From Bacteroidales bacterium (GTDB lineage: Bacteria; Bacteroidota; Bacteroidia; Bacteroidales; VadinHA17): 64,000 nucleotides of DNA. The notes under the pieces are model-generated. The model searched no databases, was not told the DNA's origin, and saw only the letters and a list, made by a program, of their open reading frames with translations. The stretch lies in assembly GCA_016709865.1 (NCBI GenBank), contig JADJLX010000005.1, positions 1,674,001 to 1,738,000 on the forward strand. Reading direction: 5' to 3'. Every line of letters starts with the position of its first letter. Position 1 is the first letter of the stretch. This document shows positions 35,163-46,724 of this stretch, piece after piece. Both the position numbers and the translations under genes were made by a program.

Positions 35163-35811
35163 ATTTCCCATTCACAGTACCTTTCAGCATAGGTACAAAA
35201 ACAAAATAACCATGATCTGAGTAGTCAAAACTATCTTCTCCTGTTCGTTCGACAACCTTCATCACCTGAGAACCCTTCCCACCTACAGGGATCACAAGTC
35301 TGCCACCGATCTTAAGCTGCTTAAGCAGAACATCAGGTATTTCGGGTGCTGCTGCAGTTATGATGATACCATCGAAAGGACCATATTGAGGTTTACCTTC
35401 GTAGCCGTCGCCGTAAAAGAAATCAATTGAATAACCAAGAGGGGCTAATATCGACTGGGCCTTGAGAAACAATTCCCTGAAACGTTCAATTGTATATACT
35501 TTAGCCCCCATCTCTACCAGAACAGCTGCCTGGTAACCCGATCCTGTTCCAATTTCAAGGATCTTATCCCTTTTCTTCACCCTTAGCAGTGATGACTGAA
35601 CAGCTACAGTATAAGGCTGTGAAATAGTTTGTCCAGATGATATCGGGAAAGCCTTATCAGTATATGCATGAACCAGAAAGGCCGGATCCATAAAAAGATG
35701 CCTTGGAACAGTATCTATAGCCCGGAGCACATCTTCATCAGTGATTCCCTTCTGACGTAATTCAGCTACAAGTTTTTTGCGTTTTCCTTTTGCTTCGAAT
35801 GAATCTGTCAT
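35161..35811 (-). CDS. pcm: Protein-L-isoaspartate O-methyltransferase
   Basis: Repairs damaged isoaspartyl residues in proteins by SAM-dependent methylation. The 216-residue protein has the diagnostic FPISSGQTISQPYTVA, the SAM loop LEIGTGSGYQAAVLVEMGA, YTIERF, and FDGIIITAAAPEIPDVLLKQLKIGGRLVIPVG. ATG at 35811. Its stop touches a simple repeat, and the metallo-hydrolase starts 67 bp later on the same strand. Confident. Confidence 0.95.
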   Translation of the reverse strand: MTDSFEAKGKRKKLVAELRQKGITDEDVLRAIDTVPRHLFMDPAFLVHAYTDKAFPISSGQTISQPYTVAVQSSLLRVKKRDKILEIGTGSGYQAAVLVEMGAKVYTIERFRELFLKAQSILAPLGYSIDFFYGDGYEGKPQYGPFDGIIITAAAPEIPDVLLKQLKIGGRLVIPVGGKGSQVMKVVERTGEDSFDYSDHGYFVFVPMLKGTVNGK

Positions 35812-35908
35812 CTGAAATTCTCAGGGGTAAATTAATTCACAAAAATATAAAAATTGTAAGACCTCAGGTCATAGATACACTACTCATTTTTTTTTGTATT
35901 TTTATGTT

Positions 35909-36511
35909 ATGATTTTAGAAAGGAAAGCTCCCTACTATATTATAAAAACGATACTTGATTATTCGTTCAGTTTATTCTGTCTGATCATCCTTATACCTGT
36001 TATCCTGATACTTACAATAGCTATACTGGCTTTCGGTAAGGGACCTGTAATATATACCCAGAACAGGATCGGAAAAGGAGGCATGCCCTTTAAACTTTAT
36101 AAGTTCAGATCGATGCACAATGGGACAGAGGATGGAGTACCACTTATAAATGGAAAGAATGATAAAAGGATAACTTCTTTGGGAAGGTTTATGAGAAAGC
36201 ATAAACTTGATGAAATCCCGAATTTTGTTAATGTGCTGAAAGGTGATATGTCCATTGTCGGCATCAGACCTGAGCAGCAATTCTTTATCGATCAGTTAAT
36301 ATCAAGAAATCCTGACTACAAACTACTTCAGGGAATAAAGCCCGGAATTACATCCTGGGGACAAGTCAGATATGGTTATGCTGAAAATGTTGACCAGATG
36401 CTGAAACGTCTAGAATATGACCTCCATTATTTTCGTCACCGTTCGTTATGGTTCGACATGAAAGTAGCATTCTATACAATTGGAATTATAATACGGGGAG
36501 AAGGGGTATAA
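35909..36511 (+). CDS. Sugar transferase (undecaprenyl-phosphate glycosyl-1-P type)
   Basis: Starts assembly of a surface polysaccharide by transferring a sugar-1-phosphate to undecaprenyl phosphate, at the inner membrane. An N-terminal membrane hairpin (FSLFCLIILIPVILILTIAI) precedes the catalytic blocks PVIYTQNRIGKGGMPFKLYKFRSM, LGRFMRKHKLDEIPNFVNVLKGDMSIVGIRPEQ and KPGITSWGQVRYGY. ATG 35909 (200 residues) is preferred over an upstream TTG at 35894. No other polysaccharide-assembly gene adjoins. The gene ends 5 bp before the convergent DUF4294 stop. Confidence 0.92.
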   Translation: MILERKAPYYIIKTILDYSFSLFCLIILIPVILILTIAILAFGKGPVIYTQNRIGKGGMPFKLYKFRSMHNGTEDGVPLINGKNDKRITSLGRFMRKHKLDEIPNFVNVLKGDMSIVGIRPEQQFFIDQLISRNPDYKLLQGIKPGITSWGQVRYGYAENVDQMLKRLEYDLHYFRHRSLWFDMKVAFYTIGIIIRGEGV

Positions 36512-36516
36512 TAAGT

Positions 36517-37170
36517 CTACAATCTGCCTGCATCTATTTCTGTAATAATTAATTCAATAAGGGCGTCTTCACCATATGCATCGTACTCTTCCTTAAGATT
36601 TGTTCCGAAAATACGAGCTATACCCTGCCAGAATGCGGCTGTAAGCTTACCTCTGTAATCTTTAATCAGATCATATGAAGTATTCTGGGTCTCCCTGTCG
36701 ATAAGTTTTATCAGAAGTCGTCCCTGGGTCATTGTCATCGTCCTCATGTCATCTTCATACTCAGCAAAAACATCTTTTTCAACATCTCGCATATAAGTCT
36801 TTCGTGACTTTTCATCAGGTATTTTTTTCATAGCTTCATTTACCTGATCAAGCTTTCTTCTTACCATTAATGCATAAGGGTAGACTCTTTTAATATTGAG
36901 AATCAGTCTTTCATATCTGCGGTAATCGCTTCTCCTGGCACTCCTTGGACGTGCAACAACTGTAACTTCCTTTATCTCAATCTCTGGCATTGTTACACCA
37001 TCACGCTTAACATTCTGAATAAGATAAGCACGGGTGGGGATAGTATCAGTTTTAGATTTTGAAGTATCTTTTTGCCCTGATATATCGGTTATGAGAAATA
37101 AGATTGCTAATATTGAAAATATCAGTTTCACGAAAGATATTTTTTTCACAAATGTATCAAAATATGGCAT
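36517..37170 (-). CDS. DUF4294-family protein
   Basis: A 217-residue protein typical of Bacteroidota with unknown function. An N-terminal hydrophobic stretch (LIFSILAILFLITDISGQ) looks like a signal peptide or anchor; the conserved body is basic and helical: RRSDYRRYERLILNIKRVYP, YALMVRRKLDQVNEAMKKIP, TMTMTQGRLLIKLIDRETQN and YGEDALIELIITEIDAGR. The ATG at 37170 overlaps the start of the divergent gene; GTG codons at 37149 and 37131 are possible starts that would avoid this and give a more ordinary signal peptide. Confidence 0.85.
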   Translation of the reverse strand: MPYFDTFVKKISFVKLIFSILAILFLITDISGQKDTSKSKTDTIPTRAYLIQNVKRDGVTMPEIEIKEVTVVARPRSARRSDYRRYERLILNIKRVYPYALMVRRKLDQVNEAMKKIPDEKSRKTYMRDVEKDVFAEYEDDMRTMTMTQGRLLIKLIDRETQNTSYDLIKDYRGKLTAAFWQGIARIFGTNLKEEYDAYGEDALIELIITEIDAGRL

Positions 37171-37784
37171 TCAGTGTGGAAGATCTTGATGATCAGACAA
37201 AATTCAGGCCAATTTTAGTTGTACCTTATAACGAACTTATAACATTTATTTTTGAGTATCTGAAGAAGACGACCCCGTTAATGATTTTTTTCTGGTCAGC
37301 TAATCTGCTCTTTCTGTGTTTGTCGCTGAAAATCAGAATAAATATCTCGGGAGCATTTCCGGGAATGAGTATTCTTCTTCATTCAATTATTGGGCTGATA
37401 ATATTACCGATATTATGTATCCCGATCCATGAAGTATTACACATTATACCATACTATTTATCAGGTGGAAGAAATATTAGGATAGGTATGGATCTGAAGC
37501 AATACCTGTTCTATGTTACCGCACACAGGTATGTTGCATCTCCTGTTCAGTTTAAAATTGTGGCAATTATTCCCTTCATTTTAATTAGTATCATAACAGT
37601 TTTAATGATACTGCTGCTTCCCGGCTTATGGAAATGGAGTCTTTCACTATTTCTGTTTGCCCATACTACTATGTGCGCCGGCGACTTCTCTCTTCTGAAT
37701 TTTTACTATCTGAATCGTGAAAAAAAGATCTATACCTGGGATGATGCCGATCTTAAAATAGCTTATTTTTATGAAAAAGTATGA
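37152..37784 (+). CDS. DUF3267-type membrane zinc peptidase homologue
   Basis: A four-helix membrane protein of about 210 residues. It resembles DUF3267, a putative zincin family: CIPIHEVLHIIPYYLSGG carries HExxH, the zinc-protease signature, and a later HTTMCAGDFSLLNFYYL supplies a possible third ligand. Membrane helices flank it (MIFFWSANLLFLCLSL, LLHSIIGLIILPILCI, IVAIIPFILISIITVLMILL). Substrate unknown. The start is ATG 37152, or ATG 37164 (MAFSVEDL); either begins within the first codons of the divergent DUF4294 gene as drawn. The serine hydrolase begins 1 bp after its stop. Confidence 0.8.
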   Translation: MYQNMAFSVEDLDDQTKFRPILVVPYNELITFIFEYLKKTTPLMIFFWSANLLFLCLSLKIRINISGAFPGMSILLHSIIGLIILPILCIPIHEVLHIIPYYLSGGRNIRIGMDLKQYLFYVTAHRYVASPVQFKIVAIIPFILISIITVLMILLLPGLWKWSLSLFLFAHTTMCAGDFSLLNFYYLNREKKIYTWDDADLKIAYFYEKV

Positions 37785-37785
37785 T

Positions 37786-39306
37786 ATGAAAAAAAACTTG
37801 ACTTTGGTAGTCCTGTTAGTATTTGCAACTTGTTCGGGCTTAAGATCACAGGTTTCAAAACAGGATCTGGTAAAGATAGATGAAACAGTTAAGAAAGCAT
37901 TTGAAGTCTTCAAACCAACCGGACTTGCTGTTGCTGTAGTTAAGGATTCAGCAATATTATATCATAATGCACTGGGCTTTTCTGATGCCGGACTTAAGAG
38001 GCCGGTAAGTACAACATCCTTATTTAATATCGCTTCATGTTCCAAAGCATTCACTGCGGCATGCATAGGCATCCTTGTTGATGAAGGCAAGGTAAAATGG
38101 ACCGACAAGGTAACTGACTATTTCCCTGAATTCAGACTTGCAGATGATTATATTACACGGCAGCTGACTATCGAGGATCTTCTCTGCCACAGGTCAGGAT
38201 TGGGTACTTTCTTCGGTGATCTGCTCTGGTATAATACCGGTTACACCGATGAAGAGGTGATGATTAGGATGCGTAATGAACCTATTACAAGAAGATTTGG
38301 CATTGAATTCGGTTATCAGAACATAATGTTTATGATTGCCGGGGATATAATAGAAAAAGTAACTGGTCAAACATGGTCTGAGTTTGTTGATTCAAGGATT
38401 TATACCCCACTGGGTATGGTTCAGACAAAACCATCAAACGATGAGATTACTAAAGATCAGGACATTGCATTCGGGCATATCAACAATAAAGTTCTTGATA
38501 TTTACGACTTTAATGCCGCAAAATCTGCCGCAGCAATGTATTCAAGTGTAGATGAAATGAGCCTCTGGACAATGATGATGCTGAATTCAGGCAAATACAA
38601 AGGGAAGCAGATAATCTCAACCGGCAGCCTGACCAGGATACTTGAACCTCATACAATCCTGGGTGCATCAGCCTCACAAAAGAAACACGGAATAAATTTT
38701 TACACCTACGGACTGGGCTGGTTCATATACGATTACAATGGCAAAAAGATAGCAGAACATGATGGAGGAATGCCGGGTTATATCAGTAAAGTCACTTTGA
38801 TTCCTGAACAGAAGATTTCGATAATTATTCTTAATAACGGGAATGATTTCTATATTAACAGTGCTCTGATAGGTGATCTTATGGATATTCTTGTGAAAGG
38901 AAAAGAATTTGACTGGATCGGGGAATATACGGCCATTAAAACACGGTCCGACTCTTATGAAGAAACAAGCAACAGGAAACGTATCGAAAGCCGGGTGGCT
39001 GGTACCAAACCTTCACTTGACCAGGCAGGATATATCGGTATTTTCCGTGATAAAAGCTATGGTGATGCGGAAATAAAAATTGATGGAGGTAAGCTCATAC
39101 TTACTTTCCTTCCTTCAAAAACTGTTTTTACCGGTGAACTGGAACACTGGCATTACGACACTTTTAAGGTAGTTTTTAAGGATGAGTATCTCACATTTGG
39201 ACTTATTACCTTCAGTTTTGACTCAGAAGGAAAGGTAACAGGATTCAAAATCGATCTGCCTTCCGGTGATTTTCATTTCTGGAATCTGGATTTCAGGAAG
39301 GTGTAG
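37786..39306 (+). CDS. Beta-lactamase-family serine hydrolase with C-terminal DUF3471
   Basis: An exported hydrolase of 506 residues related to class C beta-lactamases and D-amino-peptidases. Signal peptide (LTLVVLLVFATCSGLRSQ), then SxxK as IASCSKAFTAACIG, the tyrosine motif FGYQNIMFM (YxN) and the third motif AEHDGGMPGY. The last 100 residues form a beta domain like DUF3471. Likely periplasmic esterase or peptidase; target unknown. An ATG at 37771 inside the previous gene would add five residues; 37786, one base after the upstream stop, makes a proper signal peptide. Confidence 0.9.
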   Translation: MKKNLTLVVLLVFATCSGLRSQVSKQDLVKIDETVKKAFEVFKPTGLAVAVVKDSAILYHNALGFSDAGLKRPVSTTSLFNIASCSKAFTAACIGILVDEGKVKWTDKVTDYFPEFRLADDYITRQLTIEDLLCHRSGLGTFFGDLLWYNTGYTDEEVMIRMRNEPITRRFGIEFGYQNIMFMIAGDIIEKVTGQTWSEFVDSRIYTPLGMVQTKPSNDEITKDQDIAFGHINNKVLDIYDFNAAKSAAAMYSSVDEMSLWTMMMLNSGKYKGKQIISTGSLTRILEPHTILGASASQKKHGINFYTYGLGWFIYDYNGKKIAEHDGGMPGYISKVTLIPEQKISIIILNNGNDFYINSALIGDLMDILVKGKEFDWIGEYTAIKTRSDSYEETSNRKRIESRVAGTKPSLDQAGYIGIFRDKSYGDAEIKIDGGKLILTFLPSKTVFTGELEHWHYDTFKVVFKDEYLTFGLITFSFDSEGKVTGFKIDLPSGDFHFWNLDFRKV

Positions 39307-39420
39307 AAAGGCTTAAAGGCATAACGGCGCAACGGCACAATGGCTCTATGGGCTCGGCGAAAGAAATAGAAACCAGTGTAACTCCTTGGTTAATATATAA
39401 ATACAATAAACTATATTCCT

Positions 39421-40488
39421 ATGAAAAAACAAATTATCATTTCGCTTTTACTTATAGTTGTTACATTTAATGTATTCGGGCAAAGAAAGATTGTAAACCT
39501 TCCCGACCTGCCCGGATATGTGACTCTGAAGTGCGACTTTCATATGCACACAATATTTTCAGATGGCAATGTGTGGCCAACTGTAAGAATTGATGAGGCT
39601 CTCCGCGACGGTTTGGATGCCATTGCAATAACTGACCATCTTGAGTATACTCCAAAGAAAGACTTTGTGCCGGTTGATCATAATGCAGCATGGAAGATAG
39701 CTGAAGCATATGCAAAGGAAAGGAACATTATACTGGTTCATGGTACAGAGATCACCCGTAAGATGCCTCCCGGACATATGAATGCTTTGTTTATAACCGA
39801 TGCGGCACTTATTGCAAGAGACTCTGCATGGGACTGTTACGAGGCTGCAATTAAACAGGGAGCATTTCTTCAATGGAACCACCCTGGATGGAAATCACAG
39901 CAACCGGACGGAATTCCAAGAATGTATGATATTCACTACAAACTGATTAAAAACGGATGGCTTCATGGAATTGAGATTTTCAACGATGAGAACTACTATC
40001 CCCAGGTTTTTACTATGGCAAAACAGCACAACCTTGTATTAACAGGAAATAGTGATGTACATGCTGTAATAAGTGAAGTATATCCGGAAGCAGAAAAAAG
40101 CAGAAGGCCAATGACACTGGTTTTTGCAAAAGACAGAACTCATAATTCACTCAAAGAAGCAATGTTTGCAGGCAGGACGATGGTATATTTTCAGGATATG
40201 CTTGCCGGGAAAGAGGAATTTGCAAAACCTTTTTTCTACCAGTCAATTTCGGTGAGCAAACCATTTTATCAGAATGACAAGACAATCATCTTTGAAGTGA
40301 CTAACAAGTCGGATGTACCATTCTATCTGATTAACGGTATAGCTAATGCCCCGGCTTCAATTACCCTGGCTGCAAATTCAGTGACAAGAGTTTCTGTAAG
40401 TAAAAAAGTCACAGGTCCTTTGGTATATGATGTAAAAAATATACGTACAGGAGAAAATGAAGTCCTGAAAATAGAACTGAAATATTAA
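39421..40488 (+). CDS. PHP-domain phosphoesterase, exported
   Basis: A 355-residue metal-dependent phosphoesterase with a signal peptide (LLLIVVTFNVFGQ), similar to the Sb-PDE organophosphate diesterase group. PHP metal ligands are visible in order: CDFHMHTIFSDGN, IAITDHLEYTP, LVHGTEITRK, LQWNHPGW, and TGNSDVHAVI. The last 90 residues form a beta domain. Periplasmic location is inferred. It lies alone, ending before the inverted CACAGAG repeat that separates it from the GH2 gene. Confidence 0.9.
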   Translation: MKKQIIISLLLIVVTFNVFGQRKIVNLPDLPGYVTLKCDFHMHTIFSDGNVWPTVRIDEALRDGLDAIAITDHLEYTPKKDFVPVDHNAAWKIAEAYAKERNIILVHGTEITRKMPPGHMNALFITDAALIARDSAWDCYEAAIKQGAFLQWNHPGWKSQQPDGIPRMYDIHYKLIKNGWLHGIEIFNDENYYPQVFTMAKQHNLVLTGNSDVHAVISEVYPEAEKSRRPMTLVFAKDRTHNSLKEAMFAGRTMVYFQDMLAGKEEFAKPFFYQSISVSKPFYQNDKTIIFEVTNKSDVPFYLINGIANAPASITLAANSVTRVSVSKKVTGPLVYDVKNIRTGENEVLKIELKY

Positions 40489-40511
40489 TGAATATGATTC
40501 TTCTCAGTGAA

Positions 40512-40602
40512 CCTCTGTGTATCCTCTGTGTCTCTCTGTGTAACAAAAAATAAGAACTGACACAGAGTTACACGGAGAGAAAGACACAGAGTCACACAGA
40601 GA
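40512..40602. repeat. CTCTGTG / CACAGAG repeat with reversed arm order
   Basis: Left units CCTCTGTGTA, CCTCTGTGTC, TCTCTGTGTAAC and right units GACACAGAG, TTACACGGAG, GACACAGAG, TCACACAGAG. Compared with the other copies (CACAGAG first) the two arms are swapped. It fills the gap between convergent PHP and GH2 genes. Confidence 0.75.
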
Positions 40603-40622
40603 AGAAAAGAAGAAAAAGACAA

Positions 40623-43859
<3,237 letters not shown>

Positions 43860-44459
43860 TTATTTTTTGGAAGTTTTAAAGTTAATAAAATCTGACGGAG
43901 TATTAATATTTGTAAATGCAATCTTAGTTTCTTCAGAATCATCTAATTCCATATATCTTGTATTAATTATGGTAAGAAACTCCCTTACAGCATGCCCTGA
44001 ATCATATGAAAGATACTCTTCAAGTTTCTTAATAACAGAGACTCTGTAGATTGCATGCAGCGGTTCAATATTTTGATTCACAGACGGAATAAGTGCATCA
44101 CAACTATTATTAAGAAAATAATCTGCCTGCCTGATAATCACACTTTTGTTAAGTGAAGGCATATCCCCGGCAACTATAAACACTGCATCAGATGATGAAG
44201 CCTTCATTGCTGCATGAATTCCACCAAGCGGTCCCACTTTTTTAAAAAAGTCACCTGTAATCCTGTGCCCGGAGTATTCATTGAATTCCTCAGGTGAATT
44301 TGTAACAATAATTATTTCAGGGAAAATCTCATTGAGAATTTCTGCAATTCCTGAAATGATTGTCCTGCCATTCAGTACCAGATTTGCCTTTGTTCTGCCA
44401 TCGAAACGGGAATTTGAACCACCTGCCAGAATTACGCCGGAAATATTGTTGATTTTCAC
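43860..44459 (-). CDS. mobA: Molybdenum cofactor guanylyltransferase
   Basis: Transfers GMP to molybdopterin to make the guanine-dinucleotide cofactor. A 199-residue nucleotidyltransferase: GVILAGGSNSRFDGRTKANL at the N-terminus, GPLGGIHAAMKAS, VFIVAGDMPSLNKSV and IPSVNQNIEPLHAIYR. The start is GTG at 44459, directly before the conserved block and with no ATG in reach. No other molybdenum-cofactor gene is nearby. It lies 6 bp upstream of the GH2 gene on the same strand, though a functional link is unlikely. Confidence 0.9.
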   Translation of the reverse strand: MKINNISGVILAGGSNSRFDGRTKANLVLNGRTIISGIAEILNEIFPEIIIVTNSPEEFNEYSGHRITGDFFKKVGPLGGIHAAMKASSSDAVFIVAGDMPSLNKSVIIRQADYFLNNSCDALIPSVNQNIEPLHAIYRVSVIKKLEEYLSYDSGHAVREFLTIINTRYMELDDSEETKIAFTNINTPSDFINFKTSKK

Positions 44460-44564
44460 TATTTTTATGTATCTTGATGCTTTATGTTTTTATGATAACA
44501 TACAAATATAAAAAATATATCCGGCCTTAGAATTTACTCTATAAACTATCAAAATCTTCTCATT

Positions 44565-45422
44565 ATGGATCAGAAAATCACCACAATTTACAATGACTAC
44601 AGGCAAGGGCGAACAAACCGCCGCGATTTTATCAGAAAACTTGCCATGGTTGCCGGCAGTACTGCCGCCGCTTTAGCACTGCTCCCTGTTCTTGAAGAGA
44701 ATGGTCTGAAAGCGTCAGCATCTTACCAGGATGATCCCGACCTCGTAACTGAATTCATTACCTATCCGGCATTTACCGGAGATATGAAAGCATTCATGGC
44801 AAGGCCAAAGTCCGGAAAGAAGTTCCCGGCCGTAATCGTAATTCATGAGAACCGCGGGTTGGTACCTCATATACGTGATGTTGCCAGGAGGATGGCTAAA
44901 GAAGGTTTTCTTGCTATTGCTCCCGATGCCCTATCTCCTGTTGGCGGTACCCCTGAAGATATAAGCAATGTTGGTGAACTGTTCAAAAAACTAAAACCTG
45001 AAGAGACAACAAAGAACTTCGTTGCTGCAGTCAAATATCTCAAAACCAATCCTATGTCTACAGGAAAAGTTGGTTGTACAGGTTTTTGCTGGGGAGGAGC
45101 CATGACTAATCAGGTAGCTGTAAATGCACCGGATCTTGATGCAGCAGTACCTTACTACGGAAGACAGCCGGCAGTTGAGGATGTACCTAAGATTAAGGCT
45201 CCTATAATGGCACATTATGCAGGGAACGACCAGGGTATCAATGCCGGGATTGCTGCTTTCGAAGAGGCACTCAAAGCAAACAAGAAAGAGTATCAGATAT
45301 TCATGTATGAAGGTGCAAATCACGCCTTTAACAACGATTCAAATCCAGAACGTTATAACGAACAGGCTGCTAAACTGGCCTGGGGAAGAACAGTGGGATT
45401 CTTCAAGGAAAAATTGAAATAA
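44565..45422 (+). CDS. Dienelactone-hydrolase-family protein with Tat-like signal
   Basis: A 285-residue alpha/beta hydrolase. The nucleophile is Cys in GCTGFCWGGAMTNQ, as in dienelactone hydrolase; the Asp and His of the triad are in AHYAGNDQGINAG and GANHAFNND. Residues 18-50 (RTNRRDFIRKLAMVAGSTAA) look like a twin-arginine leader, so the folded enzyme is probably exported. Natural substrate unknown; an ester carried by plant or algal polysaccharide is possible. Ends before a CACGGAG-type inverted repeat. Confidence 0.88.
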   Translation: MDQKITTIYNDYRQGRTNRRDFIRKLAMVAGSTAAALALLPVLEENGLKASASYQDDPDLVTEFITYPAFTGDMKAFMARPKSGKKFPAVIVIHENRGLVPHIRDVARRMAKEGFLAIAPDALSPVGGTPEDISNVGELFKKLKPEETTKNFVAAVKYLKTNPMSTGKVGCTGFCWGGAMTNQVAVNAPDLDAAVPYYGRQPAVEDVPKIKAPIMAHYAGNDQGINAGIAAFEEALKANKKEYQIFMYEGANHAFNNDSNPERYNEQAAKLAWGRTVGFFKEKLK

Positions 45423-45440
45423 GTACAGTAAAACAAAGGT

Positions 45441-45567
45441 TAACCACGGAGTACACGGGGTATCACGGAGTTGTTCACGGAGTTATTTATGAATTAAACA
45501 TACTCCAGTAAGCATTACAGTGTTACTCCGTGTTACCTTCGTGTAACTCCGTGTAACTCCGTGGTTT
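45441..45567. repeat. CACGGAG-type inverted repeat, convergent gap
   Basis: Left units TTAACCACGGAG, TACACGGGG, TATCACGGAG and TTCACGGAG; right units ACTCCGTGTTACC, TTCGTGTAAC, TCCGTGTAAC and CTCCGTGGTTTAA. Ends AACCACGGAG and CTCCGTGGTT are exact complements. Same plan as the CACAGAG copies but with G in place of A, matched on both arms. Confidence 0.8.
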
Positions 45568-45577
45568 AAAAGTATAA

Positions 45578-46720
45578 TCAGAGGTTTTGGTTTTTCCAGG
45601 CTATGGCTATTGCCTCAACAAATGGCCTGCAATGATTAAAGAAATATTTATATCCACTACACAGGTAGTTGAGTCCGGATTCACCATCCGGACTTTTTAT
45701 TATCCTGTTCTTAGGACATTCACCGTTGCACATCGGTAATACTTCGCACTGCCTGCAATACATTGGTAATGTTTGCGACTTTGCCAGTCCGAATGCTTTC
45801 TGTCCGTCGCTGTCTAGAAAGTGCGAAACGGAATGCTCTTTCAGATTTCCCAGTAAATTATCGCTATTGACATAATGATCGCATGAGTAGAAATCTCCAT
45901 TGTGTTCAACTACAGGTACTCCGCCACAATTCTCCTTAAAAATACAAAGAGTGTGCCCCTGATTAAAAGCAGGTCTCACTGCCTCTTCGAAAATCTGAAT
46001 TTTAATTTCTCCAATATCCTTTTCAACCCATTCGTCGAAAACTGCACTCAGAAAAAGACCGAATTCTTTGGAAGGAACCGAATTTGAAGAGACGCCTCCC
46101 GGAGAAGAGATGTCGGGCTCTACAAGTGGCAGAAATGCCACATAGAAAGCACCAAGCTCCCTGATAAAATGATATACTCTCAGAGGTTCACTAACATTAA
46201 ACGCATTAACAACACAAAGCACTTCAGGAATTATTCCATGTTTCTTTAAAAGGTTAAATCCCCTCAGCACCTCCGCCAGAGTGTCGTGACCATCACGGGT
46301 GCGCCGATTCATATTGTGTAGTTCCCCGGGACCATCCAGACTTACACCCACAGTAAAACCTTCATCCGAAAGAAAAGTACACCATTCTTCATTAAGAAGG
46401 GTCGCATTCGTCTGAATACCATTCTGAAGTGTTTTTCCTGATGGTTTGTATTTCTTTTGAAGTTTTACAGCTTTTTTAAAGAAATCAATTCCCGACATCA
46501 AAGGCTCACCACCATGCCATGAAAAAGTAATTATGTTATCTGTTGTTGCCTCAATATGCTGAATTATGTAATTCTCCAGAATATCATCATTCATAAGCAT
46601 GCGCCCTTTATGAGGATAAATTTTCTCCTTCTCGAGGTAATAACAATAACTGCAATTAAGATTGCATACTGCTCCCACGGGCTTGGCAAAAATCTGAAAT
46701 TCACGTGATTCCACCGACAT
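45578..46720 (-). CDS. Anaerobic sulfatase-maturating radical SAM enzyme
   Basis: Converts an active-site Cys or Ser of sulfatases to formylglycine. The radical SAM motif is AVCNLNCSYCYYLEK (CxxxCxxC), followed by FSWHGGEPLMSG; the C-terminal SPASM domain provides further cluster ligands in FKENCGGVPVVEHNGDFYSCDH, and CRQCEVLPMCNGECPKNRI. At 380 residues it fits the anSME family. A TTG at 46723 precedes the preferred ATG at 46720. It starts 4 bp after the end of the methyltransferase gene, same strand. The Ser-type sulfatase at 57977 is its likely client. Confidence 0.92.
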   Translation of the reverse strand: MSVESREFQIFAKPVGAVCNLNCSYCYYLEKEKIYPHKGRMLMNDDILENYIIQHIEATTDNIITFSWHGGEPLMSGIDFFKKAVKLQKKYKPSGKTLQNGIQTNATLLNEEWCTFLSDEGFTVGVSLDGPGELHNMNRRTRDGHDTLAEVLRGFNLLKKHGIIPEVLCVVNAFNVSEPLRVYHFIRELGAFYVAFLPLVEPDISSPGGVSSNSVPSKEFGLFLSAVFDEWVEKDIGEIKIQIFEEAVRPAFNQGHTLCIFKENCGGVPVVEHNGDFYSCDHYVNSDNLLGNLKEHSVSHFLDSDGQKAFGLAKSQTLPMYCRQCEVLPMCNGECPKNRIIKSPDGESGLNYLCSGYKYFFNHCRPFVEAIAIAWKNQNL

Positions 46721-46724
46721 CAAA

